Part shown: one piece after another, positions 47,156 through 56,988 of the stretch | Layout of the letters: every line of letters begins with the position of its first letter | Position numbering within the stretch: position 1 is the stretch's first letter | Assembly: GCA_027488735.1 (NCBI GenBank) | Contig: JAIYBB010000005.1 | Span: 1-64,000 of the forward strand | DNA length: 64,000 nt | Source of the DNA: Comamonadaceae bacterium | GTDB taxonomy: Bacteria > Pseudomonadota > Gammaproteobacteria > Burkholderiales > Burkholderiaceae_C | Reading direction: 5' to 3' | The notes under the pieces: model-generated | What the model was told of the DNA's origin: nothing | Database searches by the model: none | Seen by the model: the letters and a program-made list of their open reading frames with translations, nothing else | Made by a program: the position numbers and the translations under genes

Positions 47156-48490
47156 TCAGGGGTTGTTGTCTGCGAAAACGACCGCCGCAGAGGCAAGTTG
47201 GCGTGCTACTTGTGAGGCTTGTCGATTGAACTCATCGCGGGCATGCACAGGAACCGGAACCGATTCGCTTTGGCGCGCCAGTATGGCCGGGTCTTTGTGC
47301 ACACCATTGACGCGGAATTCAAAATGCAAATGCGGTCCAGTGGCCCATCCGGTGGCGCCGACCCGACCGACAGCTTGGCCTTGTGCCACTGACTGACCAG
47401 ATTTGACCAACACTTTGCTCAGGTGGGCATAAAGCGTGGTGTGGCCGTTGTTGTGTTTGACCACTACAGCATTACCGTAGCCGCCCATGTTGCCGGCAGA
47501 TTGCACCACCCCTGAGCCCACACTGCGCACCGGTGTGCCTTGGGCGGCGGCATAGTCCACCCCCAAGTGGGCGCGCCATGTTTTGAATATAGGATGCAAG
47601 CGCATGCTAAAGCCACTGCTCACCCGAGAAAAAGCCAAGGGAGAGGCAAGGTAAGTGCGGCGCAGACTCTGACCTTGCAAGTTGTAATAGCCGCCAGCTT
47701 TTTGCGGGCTGTCTTGAAACCACATGGCTTGGTGCGATCTGCCTTTGTTGACAAATTCAGCGGAGAGCACTTTGCCTGGTTTGAGTACTTCTCCGTCTGC
47801 CTCTAATGATTCGTAGCTCACTGAGAAATGGTCGCCTTTGCGCAATGCGCGGTGAAAGTCGATGTCCCCAGAAAAAATATCGGCCAATTGCAAAGCAATG
47901 CTGTCGGGAATACGCGCTTCATCGGTGGCGGCGAACAATGAGGTTTGAATCAAGCCCCCGGACAAGCGCACAGATGGTTTGAGTTCGCCGGTATCTCGGT
48001 ATGCACTCAAGCCTTGCTCGCTGCGTTCGATGACCAAACGTTGAAATGTGTCGTTGCTTTCAGTGGCCCAGCGTGCAGTCAGTTTGAGCAAGTGGTTGTC
48101 ATCATCGACTTCGGCATTGAGTAAGCGGGCATTTTTTCCCAGCAAGCTTTCGCGAACCAAGGGGTTGCTGCGCATGAAATCGGCAGCGGCTTTGTCTGAC
48201 ATACCCAGACGGGCCAGCAAGGTTTCAGCCGTGTCGGTAGCGCGCGATGTGTCGGTACGGTACAGACGCAAAGGGTCTTTGCTGAGACTGTTGATTTGGC
48301 TGGTTAGGCTCGGGTTGGAAATTGACTCAACCAGTTCACGGATGGGTATATTGCCGCGGTCCAAGTTGCCAAAGCCAGCGACAGCAAATGCGCCCGTAGC
48401 CAGCAAGACACCAAGCAACACCCAACGCACCTGCCAAGTACTGGCACGAGGCGCGTCTTCGGTTGAAATGAATTCGTCAGAGTTAGGCAA
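47156..48490 (-). CDS. M23-family murein endopeptidase (LytM domain)
   Basis: A peptidoglycan hydrolase anchored or exported by one N-terminal hydrophobic segment. A Csd3/MepM-like N-terminal regulatory region comes first, then the LytM domain. Zinc ligands are visible in HLGVDYAAAQG (HxxxD) and in the HLHFE motif at its end. It most likely cuts peptide cross-links in the periplasm. The start is uncertain. The frame is open to an ATG at 48616, but codons upstream of about 48490 look non-coding and T-rich; a TTG at 48490 giving 444 residues is used here. It diverges from tyrS and precedes anmK. Confidence 0.88.
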   Translation of the reverse strand: MPNSDEFISTEDAPRASTWQVRWVLLGVLLATGAFAVAGFGNLDRGNIPIRELVESISNPSLTSQINSLSKDPLRLYRTDTSRATDTAETLLARLGMSDKAAADFMRSNPLVRESLLGKNARLLNAEVDDDNHLLKLTARWATESNDTFQRLVIERSEQGLSAYRDTGELKPSVRLSGGLIQTSLFAATDEARIPDSIALQLADIFSGDIDFHRALRKGDHFSVSYESLEADGEVLKPGKVLSAEFVNKGRSHQAMWFQDSPQKAGGYYNLQGQSLRRTYLASPLAFSRVSSGFSMRLHPIFKTWRAHLGVDYAAAQGTPVRSVGSGVVQSAGNMGGYGNAVVVKHNNGHTTLYAHLSKVLVKSGQSVAQGQAVGRVGATGWATGPHLHFEFRVNGVHKDPAILARQSESVPVPVHARDEFNRQASQVARQLASAAVVFADNNP

Positions 48491-48667
48491 ATCAAAAAGT
48501 CCGTGAAAGAAAAAATCTGTGAAACAAAAAACTGTTTGTGTGCGAATGTGGCAAAAAGTCAGCGCTTTAGAATCAACGCATCCGTTGACCACCGCACTAT
48601 CTAGGGTGTGGCACAAAGCGTAAGAGTATACAAGCCTGACGCCAAGGCACCAAGCCCAAAATCACTT

Positions 48668-49903
48668 ATGAATCAAGCATCTAAAACCGAAACCTCTTTA
48701 TCTGCGCACGTTGAGCAATCATTGGCCGTGTCGCTGCGCGGTTGCGAAGAATTGCTGCCCAGGGATGAATGGGTCAAGAAGTTACAACGCCATGAAAGCA
48801 CAGGGCAGCCGCTGCGCATCAAACTCGGCTTGGACCCGACGGCACCAGACATCCATATCGGGCATACCGTGGTGCTGAACAAAATGCGCCAACTCCAAGA
48901 CTTGGGGCACCAAGTCATTTTTTTGATCGGCGATTTCACCTCGCTGATCGGCGACCCGTCCGGGCGCAACAGCACGCGCCCGCCTTTGACGCCCGAGCAA
49001 ATCAAGCACAACGCCGACACTTACTACAAACAAGCCAGCATGGTGCTGGACCCGGCGCGCACCGAGATTCGTTACAACAGCGAGTGGAGCGAGCCCTTGG
49101 GTGCCAGCGGCATGATTCAACTCGCGTCACGCTACACCGTGGCGCGCATGATGGAGCGGGACGATTTCCACAAACGTTTTCACGGCGGGCAATCGATCAG
49201 CGTGCACGAATTTTTATACCCTTTGATGCAAGGCTATGACAGTGTTGCGTTGAAAAGTGATTTGGAGTTGGGCGGTACGGATCAAAAATTCAATTTGCTG
49301 ATGGGGCGCCATCTGCAGCAGGAATATGGACAAGAGCCGCAATGTATTTTGACCATGCCGTTGCTTGAAGGTTTGGACGGCGTGGACAAAATGTCCAAGA
49401 GCAAAAACAATTACATAGGCATCACTGAAGATGCCAACACCATGTTTGCCAAAGTCATGTCTATCAGCGATGTGTTGATGTGGCGCTGGTTCACCTTGTT
49501 GAGTTTTCAGAGCCTGCCGGACATTGCCAAATTGAAAGCCGAGGTTGAAGCCGGGCGCAACCCGCGCGACGCCAAAGTCATGTTGGCCAAAGAAATCACG
49601 GCGCGTTTTCACTCGTCGGCACTGGCGGACAGCGCCGAGCAGGATTTTGTCAATCGCAGCAAAGGCGGCATTCCTGACGAAATTGCAGATGTACATGTGA
49701 GTGGCGCGCCCTTGGGCATCAATGCCTTATTGAAAAACGCAGGTTTAGCACCCTCGACCAGCGAAGCTGGACGCTTGGTCGATGGCGGCGGTGTGCGCAT
49801 AGACAGCAGTGTGGTCAGTGACAAAGGCTTGAAATTAGAAGCAGGCACCTACGTGGTGCAGGTCGGTAAACGCAAATTTGCACGCGTCCACCTGAGTCCC
49901 TGA
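48668..49903 (+). CDS. tyrS: Tyrosyl-tRNA synthetase
   Basis: A 411-residue class I synthetase that charges tRNA-Tyr. The HIGH motif is in [13 protein letters not shown] and the KMSKS motif in [13 protein letters not shown]-terminal S4 domain is present ([28 protein letters not shown]). An in-frame GTG at 48608 would add 20 residues unlike the family; the ATG at 48668 is preferred. No T-box is seen, as expected for a proteobacterium. Confidence 0.96.
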   Translation: MNQASKTETSLSAHVEQSLAVSLRGCEELLPRDEWVKKLQRHESTGQPLRIKLGLDPTAPDIHIGHTVVLNKMRQLQDLGHQVIFLIGDFTSLIGDPSGRNSTRPPLTPEQIKHNADTYYKQASMVLDPARTEIRYNSEWSEPLGASGMIQLASRYTVARMMERDDFHKRFHGGQSISVHEFLYPLMQGYDSVALKSDLELGGTDQKFNLLMGRHLQQEYGQEPQCILTMPLLEGLDGVDKMSKSKNNYIGITEDANTMFAKVMSISDVLMWRWFTLLSFQSLPDIAKLKAEVEAGRNPRDAKVMLAKEITARFHSSALADSAEQDFVNRSKGGIPDEIADVHVSGAPLGINALLKNAGLAPSTSEAGRLVDGGGVRIDSSVVSDKGLKLEAGTYVVQVGKRKFARVHLSP

Positions 49904-49933
49904 ACGATTCAAACGACAACCGGTATCCAAGCG

Positions 49934-50869
49934 ATGAACAGATTGAATGACTGGTTATTGAAACTCTCACCCACCACTTTGTTGTGGACATCGGTGGTGG
50001 TGGCCATCATCACCATCGTCATGAAAACAGCGGCTTGGTACGTCACCGATTCGGTCGGCTTGCTGTCGGATGCCATGGAGTCTTTCGTCAATCTGGCCAG
50101 CGCTATTTTCGCGTTGATCATGGTCACCGTCGCGCAACAACCCGCTGACGAAGAACACCCTTACGGGCACCACAAGGCCGAGTATTTTTCGTCCGGTTTT
50201 GAGGGCGTGTTGATCATGGGAGCGGCCGTGGCCATCATCTGGGCTTCTGTGCACCGATTGTTTGATCCGCAACCTGTGGTTGATTTGGGTTGGGGTTTGA
50301 GTTTGTCAGTGGCCAGTTCTGCGTTGAACGGTCTATTGGCTTGGGTGATGTTCAAGGTAGCCAAGGCACAGCGTTCTATCGCGCTGGAAGCCGATGCCAA
50401 ACATTTGGTGACCGATGTATGGACGTCTGGTGGCGTGGTCATCGGTTTGTTGCTGGTGCTCTACACCGGTTGGCTCTGGCTGGACGCGGTGGTTGCCATG
50501 GGCGTGGCTTTGAATATCATGAAAGAAGGCTTTAATTTGATCTGGCGTTCATCCCAGGGCCTGATGGATGAAGCGGTCGAGCCGCAGGTGCTGTCGCAGA
50601 TCAAAGAAGTGCTAGCGGGTTTCGAGCACAAACGCGGTGAAGTGCAAATCATCCGCTTTGACCACATCACCACGCGCCAAGCCGGGCAGCGCCGGTTTGT
50701 CGATATGCATATGCACATGCCGGCCAGTTGGTCGCTGGGACGTGCGGCGGCGTTGCGCACCAGTGTCGAGCAAGCGTTGATGAGCGCAGTGCCGGGACTG
50801 CGCGCCAGCATTCAGTTGCTACCAAATGATGTGGAAGCGCATTTTGAGGATGTGCGAGATTTGAAATAG
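49934..50869 (+). CDS. Cation diffusion facilitator family transporter
   Basis: A 311-residue inner-membrane metal/proton antiporter with about six helices and a cytoplasmic C-terminal domain. Metal-site elements include SDAMES in helix 2 and HLVTD in helix 5, and the HPYGHHKAE loop between helices 2 and 3 is typical of the FieF/YiiP group. Exported metals are probably zinc and iron. In helix 2 the second acidic residue is a Glu rather than the common Asp, which could shift metal preference. Confidence 0.9.
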   Translation: MNRLNDWLLKLSPTTLLWTSVVVAIITIVMKTAAWYVTDSVGLLSDAMESFVNLASAIFALIMVTVAQQPADEEHPYGHHKAEYFSSGFEGVLIMGAAVAIIWASVHRLFDPQPVVDLGWGLSLSVASSALNGLLAWVMFKVAKAQRSIALEADAKHLVTDVWTSGGVVIGLLLVLYTGWLWLDAVVAMGVALNIMKEGFNLIWRSSQGLMDEAVEPQVLSQIKEVLAGFEHKRGEVQIIRFDHITTRQAGQRRFVDMHMHMPASWSLGRAAALRTSVEQALMSAVPGLRASIQLLPNDVEAHFEDVRDLK

Positions 50870-50897
50870 CTTTGCGCAAAACGCAGGCGTCATCCGG

Positions 50898-50927
50898 TTG
50901 ACGTTGCAGCCCTGTACCTGCTAGATT
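50898..50927 (+). promoter_or_regulatory. Putative dbpA promoter
   Basis: TTGACG at 50898-50903 and TAGATT at 50922-50927 are 18 bases apart. The leader to the ATG at 50963 would be about 28 bases. Confidence 0.45.
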
Positions 50928-50962
50928 TTTGATTCAGTAAGACCCACAACGATAATCACTCA

Positions 50963-52342
50963 ATGACTTCATCCTTTCGCACGCTCACTCTTTCCCCCGA
51001 CACTCTCAACAATTTGGATCAACTCGGCTACGCCGAGATGACACCTATTCAGGCAGCCAGTCTGCCCTTGGCGTTGGCCGGACAGGATGTGATTGCGCAA
51101 GCCAGCACCGGCAGCGGCAAAACCGCAGCTTTCGGTTTGCCTTTGGTTGAAAAACTCACTGCCAACTTTCATGCGGTACAGGCTTTGGTGTTGTGCCCAA
51201 CGCGCGAACTCGCCGATCAAGTCACCACCGAAATTCGTCGTTTGGCACGTGCCACGGCCAATATCAAAGTAGTGACGCTATGCGGCGGTGTGGCCTTGCG
51301 CGGCCAAGAGCAAAGCCTGCAACACGGCGCGCATGTGGTGGTCGGCACGCCCGGGCGCATTCTGGATCACTTGACGCGCGGCAACTTGCGTTTGGATTCG
51401 GTCAAAACTTTGGTGCTCGACGAAGCCGATCGCATGTTGGACATGGGTTTTTTCGATGACATGAAGCAACTCATTCAACAGTGCCCGCCCAAGCGACAAA
51501 CCTTGTTGTTCTCAGCGACTTACCCCGAAGGCATTGCCAAGTTGTCAGCCCAATTCATGCGCGACCCGCAAACCGTGAAAGTACAAACCGTGCACGCGGC
51601 AGACAAAATCAAACAACTCTTTTACGAGGTGCGCGAAGACGAGCGTTTGCATGCGGTGTCTTTGTTGCTCAACCATTTCCGACCCGAATCGACACTGGCG
51701 TTTTGCAATACCAAGCAGCAATGTCGCGAATTGCTGGCCGTGTTGCAAGCGCAAGGTTTTGACGCGCTGGCGCTGTACGGCGAGCTCGAACAACGCGAGC
51801 GCGATCAGGTGTTGGTGCAATTCGCTAACCGCAGTTGTTCGGTGTTGGTGGCTACCGATGTGGCTTCGCGCGGTCTGGACATCAGCCAATTGAACGCGGT
51901 CATCAATGTGGACGTGACGCCGGATGCGGAAATTCACATTCATCGCATTGGTCGTACCGGCCGCGCTGATGCGCAAGGCTTGGCTTTGACTTTGGCGAGT
52001 CTGGATGAAATGGGTGCGGTCGGGCGCATTGAATTGCTGCAAAACATGGAGTCGAATTGGGTCAAGTTGGATACGCTCACCGCCACGCCTGGCGGCAGGT
52101 TGATGGCGCCTATGCGTACCTTGCAAATCGTTGGCGGGCGCAAAGAAAAAATCCGACCCGGTGATGTGCTGGGTGCGTTGACCGGTGAAGCAGGCTTTGA
52201 TGCAGCGCAAATCGGCAAGATCAATGTGAACGAGTTTTCCACCTATGTGGCGGTTGACAGATCCATTGCTGCAGAGGCGGTAGAGCGTTTGTCCAAAGGC
52301 CGAATCAAAGGCAAAAACGTGCGCGTGCGGTTGATGGATTGA
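50963..52342 (+). CDS. dbpA: ATP-dependent RNA helicase DbpA
   Basis: A 459-residue DEAD-box helicase. Helicase motifs in order are the Q motif MTPIQAASLP, motif I ASTGSGKT, motif II VLDEADRMLDMGF, motif III SAT and motif VI HRIGRTGR. The C-terminal ~75 residues form the DbpA RNA-binding domain (KIRPGDVLGALTGEAGF, KGKNVRVRLMD), which in E. coli recognises hairpin 92 of 23S rRNA during 50S assembly. Confidence 0.95.
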   Translation: MTSSFRTLTLSPDTLNNLDQLGYAEMTPIQAASLPLALAGQDVIAQASTGSGKTAAFGLPLVEKLTANFHAVQALVLCPTRELADQVTTEIRRLARATANIKVVTLCGGVALRGQEQSLQHGAHVVVGTPGRILDHLTRGNLRLDSVKTLVLDEADRMLDMGFFDDMKQLIQQCPPKRQTLLFSATYPEGIAKLSAQFMRDPQTVKVQTVHAADKIKQLFYEVREDERLHAVSLLLNHFRPESTLAFCNTKQQCRELLAVLQAQGFDALALYGELEQRERDQVLVQFANRSCSVLVATDVASRGLDISQLNAVINVDVTPDAEIHIHRIGRTGRADAQGLALTLASLDEMGAVGRIELLQNMESNWVKLDTLTATPGGRLMAPMRTLQIVGGRKEKIRPGDVLGALTGEAGFDAAQIGKINVNEFSTYVAVDRSIAAEAVERLSKGRIKGKNVRVRLMD

Positions 52343-52371
52343 TTTACATTACCCGGGTAATGTGATATTCT
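52343..52371 (+). promoter_or_regulatory. vapBC promoter with palindromic operator
   Basis: ACATTACCCGGGTAATGT at 52346-52363 is a perfect 18-bp palindrome. It fills the space between TTTACA (52343-52348) and TATTCT (52366-52371), which are 17 bases apart. The expected start of transcription coincides with the vapB ATG at 52378. Binding by VapB or VapBC, giving autorepression, is inferred. Confidence 0.72.
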
Positions 52372-52377
52372 GACTGC

Positions 52378-52644
52378 ATGTCTACCAAGCAATCCAAGCT
52401 GACTTCACAAGGCCAAGTGTCTGTGCCTGCCTCGGTGCGCCAATTTCTCAGCCTAAGCCCCGGCGCTACCTTGCTGTGGGTGCAGGAGGGTGAGCGCATG
52501 TGGGTGCAACGTGCGGTGACACACACGACCTCTGATGCGCACCAAGCGCTTTTTGGGAATTCCGCGCCCAAACGAGCCAAAGATACGCAAGATACCAAAC
52601 AAGCCGTTCGCAGTTTTATCCAAAAGAAACATGCACGCCATTGA
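52378..52644 (+). CDS. vapB: AbrB/MazE/SpoVT-type antitoxin VapB
   Basis: An 88-residue protein whose N-terminal swapped-hairpin DNA-binding domain reads KLTSQGQVSVPASVRQFLSLSPGATLLW. The charged C-terminal tail is the likely toxin-binding segment. No Shine-Dalgarno sequence precedes the ATG and the promoter points to a leaderless mRNA. It overlaps the toxin gene by 14 bases, the usual arrangement that couples toxin to antitoxin translation. Confidence 0.9.
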   Translation: MSTKQSKLTSQGQVSVPASVRQFLSLSPGATLLWVQEGERMWVQRAVTHTTSDAHQALFGNSAPKRAKDTQDTKQAVRSFIQKKHARH

Positions 52645-53011
52645 CACCAATGTGTTGGTGCGTTTGTTGGCCAGAGACGATGCAAAGCAGGCGAAAACCG
52701 CGGACGCTTACATCAGCAAAGGCGCGTGGGTGTCGCATCTGGTGTTGGTGGAAACTGTGTGGGTGCTTGACGCGGTGTATCAGCGCAGTCCGGCGCAATT
52801 GGCAGCAGCACTTGAGTTGCTGCTGTCACATGAAAGCCTGGTGCTACAAGATGCCGATGTGGTCATGGCGGCATTGACACATTTCAAAGCCAAACCTGCG
52901 CTGGGATTTTCCGATTGCATGGTGCTTGAAATTGCGCGCAAGGCCGGTCATACGCCTTTGGGCAGCTTTGACAAATCTTTGGCAAAACTCAGTGGCGTGC
53001 ACAAGCTCTAA
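52631..53011 (+). CDS. vapC: PIN-domain ribonuclease toxin VapC
   Basis: A 126-residue PIN-domain protein. The acidic metal-binding residues are present in AIDTNVLVR (Asp5), VLVETVWVL (Glu) and GFSDCMVLEIA (Asp), with GSFDKSLAKL closing the site. Homologues cleave tRNA or rRNA when released from their antitoxin. The ATG at 52631 gives the canonical MxxIDTNVL opening; the frame is open further upstream inside vapB. All catalytic acids are present, so the toxin looks intact. Confidence 0.9.
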   Translation: MHAIDTNVLVRLLARDDAKQAKTADAYISKGAWVSHLVLVETVWVLDAVYQRSPAQLAAALELLLSHESLVLQDADVVMAALTHFKAKPALGFSDCMVLEIARKAGHTPLGSFDKSLAKLSGVHKL

Positions 53012-53022
53012 AGACATGGTTT

Positions 53023-53478
53023 TTATGCGTACGGATTGGCAATACTCAGTCCCGCCAATATCTGCACTTCATAGGCCTCCATCGCCTTGGCATCTTTGAG
53101 CGATGTTTCATGGTCCCAGCCTTGCGCATGCAATGCGCCGTGCACCAGCAAATGCGCGTAATGCGCTTTCAATGATTTGCCTTGTTCTTTGGCCTCTTTG
53201 GCAACCACCGTTGCACACAACACCAAATCTGCCATCACCACCGGGGACTGCTGGTAATCAAACGTCAGCACATTGGTGGCGTAGTCTTTGCGCCGGTAAC
53301 TGTGGTTCAAGGTGCGGCCTTCATCTTCATTCACGATGCGCACTGTCAACTCTGCGGGTGTGGCCAACGCATGGCGCAGGCAGCGGGCGACCCAATGGCG
53401 CGGCAGTGCGGCGCGGTGCCTGGCCACATACGGCACATCACCGAATTGCAAAGACAAAGACAAGTGTTTGAGCGCCAT
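53023..53478 (-). CDS. ybeY: Endoribonuclease YbeY
   Basis: A 151-residue metal-dependent endoribonuclease required for 16S rRNA 3' maturation and ribosome quality control. The zinc motif HGALHAQGWDHE and the block DEGRTLNHSYRRKDYATNVLTF are diagnostic. It follows phoH by three bases on the same strand, the standard phoH-ybeY pair. Confidence 0.96.
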   Translation of the reverse strand: MALKHLSLSLQFGDVPYVARHRAALPRHWVARCLRHALATPAELTVRIVNEDEGRTLNHSYRRKDYATNVLTFDYQQSPVVMADLVLCATVVAKEAKEQGKSLKAHYAHLLVHGALHAQGWDHETSLKDAKAMEAYEVQILAGLSIANPYA

Positions 53479-53481
53479 GCC

Positions 53482-54411
53482 TCAGGCCAAGTGGCGATGC
53501 TTGTCGTAGGCGTCGACGATGCGTGCCACCAACGGGTGCCGCACCACATCTTTGCTGGTGAAATGCGTGACCGCGATACCGTCGACCCGGCGCAATATCT
53601 GTTCAGCCTCAATCAAACCGCTGGGGCTGCCTTTGGGTAAATCAATTTGACTCACATCACCGGTCACCACCGCTTTGGCGCCAAAGCCTATGCGTGTCAA
53701 AAACATTTTCATTTGCTCGGGCGTGGTGTTTTGCGCTTCATCCAAAATGATGAACGCATTGTTCAAGGTGCGTCCCCGCATGAAGGCCAGCGGCGCAATC
53801 TCCAAAGCACTGCGTTCAAACGCTTTTTGCACTTTGTCAAAACCCATCAGTTCATAAAGTGCGTCGTACAGCGGACGTAAATACGGATCCACTTTTTGAC
53901 CCAAATCGCCGGGCAGAAAACCCAGTTTTTCACCGGCTTCCACCGCAGGCCGGGTCAGGATGATACGCTGCACTGCGCTGCGCTCGAGCGCATCCACCGC
54001 ACAGGCCACCGCGAGATACGTTTTGCCGGTGCCCGCCGGTCCGATGCCAAACGTGATGTCGTGGCTGGCGATGTTGTCCATATAAACCGCTTGCGTCGGT
54101 GTTCTCGCGCTCACATCGTTGCGCCGCGTGTTCAGCGTCTGTGTGTTGGAAGGCATGTGCGAGTCACCGGCCAGCATCAATTGCACGTGTTCTTTGGGTA
54201 TGGGTTTGGCTGCGCGCTCGAACATGGCTTGCAACACTTCCAAGGCGCGGTTAGCGTTGGCTTTGAGACCGTCAATTTTGAATTTCTCGTGGCTGTGAGA
54301 AATCTTGACTTGCAAACCGGTTTCTATGGTGCGCAAATGTTCATCCAACGCGCCGCATAAATGACCCAAGCGGGTGTTGCTGCTGGGACTGAATTGGTGG
54401 CGAATGATCAA
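53482..54411 (-). CDS. phoH: PhoH-like ATPase (PhoL)
   Basis: A cytoplasmic P-loop ATPase of the PhoH family, functionally tied to YbeY and RNA metabolism. Walker A is GPAGTGKTYLA and Walker B is ILDEAQNTTPEQ. A small KH-like region precedes the ATPase. The start is not certain. The frame is open to 54543, but the family N-terminus (IRHQFSPSSNTRLGHLCG) begins at a TTG at 54411, giving 309 residues; this start is used. Confidence 0.92.
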   Translation of the reverse strand: MIIRHQFSPSSNTRLGHLCGALDEHLRTIETGLQVKISHSHEKFKIDGLKANANRALEVLQAMFERAAKPIPKEHVQLMLAGDSHMPSNTQTLNTRRNDVSARTPTQAVYMDNIASHDITFGIGPAGTGKTYLAVACAVDALERSAVQRIILTRPAVEAGEKLGFLPGDLGQKVDPYLRPLYDALYELMGFDKVQKAFERSALEIAPLAFMRGRTLNNAFIILDEAQNTTPEQMKMFLTRIGFGAKAVVTGDVSQIDLPKGSPSGLIEAEQILRRVDGIAVTHFTSKDVVRHPLVARIVDAYDKHRHLA

Positions 54412-54608
54412 AACACAGACCCGCCGGGCATGTGTCCCGCACAGGCGGAACGGTATTGAAGATGAACCAAGTTGAAAGAGGGCATTGAGAAATTCTGTCG
54501 TTGACGGCGAAGGAATCAAAGCATACCCCATGGCTAAACGCATGCTCGCGGGGATGAAACCATTCGCGCTGATAATTGACTTTGCACAGCATCCATACTT
54601 ACTTCGAC

Positions 54609-55184
54609 ATGATTGGCAAACTCAGTGGCATTCTTATTGAAAAAAATCCACCGCAGGTGGTGGTGGACTGCCATGGCGTGGGCTATGAGGTCGATGTGCC
54701 CATGAGTACTTTCTACAACTTGCCTGCCGTCGGCGACAAACTCAGTTTGCTCACGCATTTTGTGGTGCGCGAGGATGCGCAAATTTTGTATGGCTTTGCC
54801 ACTGCCGAGGAACGCGTTGCGTTCCGTCAATTGATCAAAATCTCCGGCGTGGGCCCGCGCATGGCGCTCGGTGTGCTCAGCGGTTTGAGTGTGGCCGAAC
54901 TGGCGCAAGCCATCAGTTTGCAAGAAGCGGGCAGGCTGGTGAAAATTCCCGGCGTGGGCAAAAAAACGGCAGAGCGTTTGCTGCTCGAACTCAAAGGCAA
55001 AATGGGCAGCGACTTGGGAGCAAACGCCGCGCCGCACGTGCATTCCAGCCAAAACGATATTTTGCAAGCGCTGATGAGCTTAGGTTACAGCGACAAGGAA
55101 GCCTCTGCGGCTTTGAAACAATTGCCCGCAGACATTGGTGTGAGTGACGGCATCAAGCAGGCCCTAAAGGCCTTGGCCAGGTAA
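54609..55184 (+). CDS. ruvA: Holliday junction branch migration protein RuvA
   Basis: A 191-residue junction-binding protein. It opens with [28 protein letters not shown] (domain I). Two helix-hairpin-helix motifs ([32 protein letters not shown]) form domain II, and the RuvB-binding domain III is at the C-terminus. The ATG at 54609 gives the family N-terminus. ruvB follows by three bases; ruvC is not in the window. Confidence 0.97.
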   Translation: MIGKLSGILIEKNPPQVVVDCHGVGYEVDVPMSTFYNLPAVGDKLSLLTHFVVREDAQILYGFATAEERVAFRQLIKISGVGPRMALGVLSGLSVAELAQAISLQEAGRLVKIPGVGKKTAERLLLELKGKMGSDLGANAAPHVHSSQNDILQALMSLGYSDKEASAALKQLPADIGVSDGIKQALKALAR

Positions 55185-55187
55185 ACC

Positions 55188-56270
55188 ATGAGCATACAAA
55201 CCGACAGCTTCGGCGACGACTTCAAACCTGATAACCGCGTGGTGTCGGCAGCGCCCGTCAGCCCCAGAGAAGAAGCGATTGAGCGTGCGCTCAGGCCCAA
55301 GTTGTTGCAAGACTATGTGGGGCAGGCCAAGGTGCGCGAGCAATTGGAAATTTTCATCGGTGCAGCGCGCCAACGCGATGAAGCACTTGACCATGTGCTG
55401 CTGTTCGGCCCGCCTGGTTTGGGCAAAACCACGCTGAGCCACATCATTGCCCAAGAGCTGGGTGTGAACCTGCGTCAGACCAGCGGACCGGTACTGGAAA
55501 AACCCAAGGACCTGGCGGCGCTGCTGACCAATCTGGAAAAAAACGATGTTTTGTTCATCGATGAAATCCACCGCTTGTCACCCGTGGTCGAAGAGATTTT
55601 GTACCCCGCGCTTGAGGACTACCAAATAGACATCATGATCGGCGAAGGTCCTGCCGCACGCAGCATCAAACTCGATTTGCAACCGTTCACTTTGGTCGGC
55701 GCCACCACGCGTGCAGGCATGTTGACCAACCCGCTGCGCGACCGCTTTGGCATTGTGGCCAGGCTGGAGTTTTATTCACCCGAAGAGTTGTTGCGCATCG
55801 TCATGCGCAGCGGTGGTTTGCTCAAAGCGCAATTGCATGAAGACGGCGCGTTTGAAATCGCGCGTCGCTCACGCGGTACGCCGCGTATTGCCAACCGCTT
55901 GCTGCGCAGGGTGCGCGACTATGCAGAAGTGAAGACCGATGGCCACATCAGCAAAGCCGTGGCGGAGGCTGCACTGGCGATGCTGGATGTGGATGCGCAA
56001 GGTTTTGATTTGATGGACCGCAAATTGCTGGAAGCGGTGATTCACCGTTTTGACGGCGGTCCGGTCGGTCTGGACAATATCGCGGCCAGCATCGGTGAAG
56101 AACGCGACACCATCGAAGATGTGATCGAACCGTTTTTGATTCAACAAGGGTTTTTGCAGCGCACGCCACGCGGACGCATTGCGACCTTGGCAGCTTACCG
56201 GCATCTTGGCGTCACGGCTCCAGCGGCTACACAGCATGCCGCCGGTTTGTTTGGCACTGAAGCCGAATAA
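55188..56270 (+). CDS. ruvB: Holliday junction helicase RuvB
   Basis: A 360-residue AAA+ motor. [18 protein letters not shown], Walker [11 protein letters not shown], Walker [12 protein letters not shown] and sensor 1 [18 protein letters not shown] are present, with the winged helix at the C-terminus ([20 protein letters not shown]). It drives branch migration together with RuvA. Confidence 0.98.
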   Translation: MSIQTDSFGDDFKPDNRVVSAAPVSPREEAIERALRPKLLQDYVGQAKVREQLEIFIGAARQRDEALDHVLLFGPPGLGKTTLSHIIAQELGVNLRQTSGPVLEKPKDLAALLTNLEKNDVLFIDEIHRLSPVVEEILYPALEDYQIDIMIGEGPAARSIKLDLQPFTLVGATTRAGMLTNPLRDRFGIVARLEFYSPEELLRIVMRSGGLLKAQLHEDGAFEIARRSRGTPRIANRLLRRVRDYAEVKTDGHISKAVAEAALAMLDVDAQGFDLMDRKLLEAVIHRFDGGPVGLDNIAASIGEERDTIEDVIEPFLIQQGFLQRTPRGRIATLAAYRHLGVTAPAATQHAAGLFGTEAE

Positions 56271-56274
56271 AAAA

Positions 56275-56916
56275 TCAGTTGCTGCTTTCCTCGCGCGCGC
56301 CAGTGTCTAAATGACGCTCGTCCGCCCAGCCCACGAGTTGCAAACCTTGCGGCGTCCATAGCAAGCGATTGATGGCGGTATTGCGCAAACCCCAGCTGCG
56401 CGCCACTTGCAAATCTTGACCGGTGGCGATGCGGTACAAAATATCCAGCACGCCGCCGTGCGTGACCAAAGCGATTTGCTCGCCCCGGTGCTGACTGGCA
56501 ATTTCATTCACCATCTGCTTGACGCGTTCGTGCAGCATCACCAGGCTTTCGCCGCCGCTCTTCGGGGTCCAGTGTGGATCGCGGTCGCGCCACAGTGAGG
56601 CATCTTCAGGGTGTGCGGTTTGAATCTCATCCCAAGTCTGGCCTTCAAAAAAACCGTAATGCCGCTCGCGCAATGCAATGACCTGTTTGACTTCGTGTGG
56701 ATGAAGCGCCGCGATTTGTTGCGCTGTCACCAATGCCCGGCTTAAATCGCTGGCGTAAACAGCGTGTACCTCTTCGTCAGCCAGCGCCTTGGCCACTTGG
56801 CTTGCCTGCCATTGACCTTGTGCATTCAATGAAATATCTATTTGTCCTTGAATGCGCGTGGCGACATTCCAATCGGTTTCGCCATGTCGAATGGCCAGTA
56901 TGCGTGTGGTGTCCAT
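56275..56916 (-). CDS. Histidine phosphatase family protein (GpmB/CobC-like)
   Basis: A 213-residue phosphohistidine phosphatase. The catalytic RHGETDWN holds the nucleophilic His (about residue 10). ERHYGFFEGQ gives the acid/base Glu and LVTHGGVL the second His. The specific substrate cannot be assigned; such proteins include 2,3-bisphosphoglycerate-independent broad phosphatases and CobC. It ends four bases after ruvB on the opposite strand. Confidence 0.9.
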   Translation of the reverse strand: MDTTRILAIRHGETDWNVATRIQGQIDISLNAQGQWQASQVAKALADEEVHAVYASDLSRALVTAQQIAALHPHEVKQVIALRERHYGFFEGQTWDEIQTAHPEDASLWRDRDPHWTPKSGGESLVMLHERVKQMVNEIASQHRGEQIALVTHGGVLDILYRIATGQDLQVARSWGLRNTAINRLLWTPQGLQLVGWADERHLDTGAREESSN

Positions 56917-56950
56917 TCAAAGAGTGTATTCAAACCCTGTGACAAACAAT

Positions 56951-56982
56951 AAAATAGCACGACCGTTCTTTTTTGATAGACT
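56951..56982 (+). promoter_or_regulatory. Putative TetR operator and overlapping -10 element
   Basis: AAAATAGCACG at 56951-56961 and CGTTCTTTTTT at 56964-56974 form an inverted repeat with 9 of 11 positions paired around the centre AC. TAGACT at 56977-56982 lies seven bases before the ATG of the TetR-family gene. Autorepression is inferred from position. Confidence 0.5.
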
Positions 56983-56988
56983 GCGCGC

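Noticed and set aside
48491..48616. Extending the M23 peptidase N-terminus to the ATG at 48616
   Set aside because: The added 42 codons include odd Cys and Phe content, look like promoter DNA between divergent genes, and precede what looks like the true cytoplasmic N-terminus. The choice remains uncertain.
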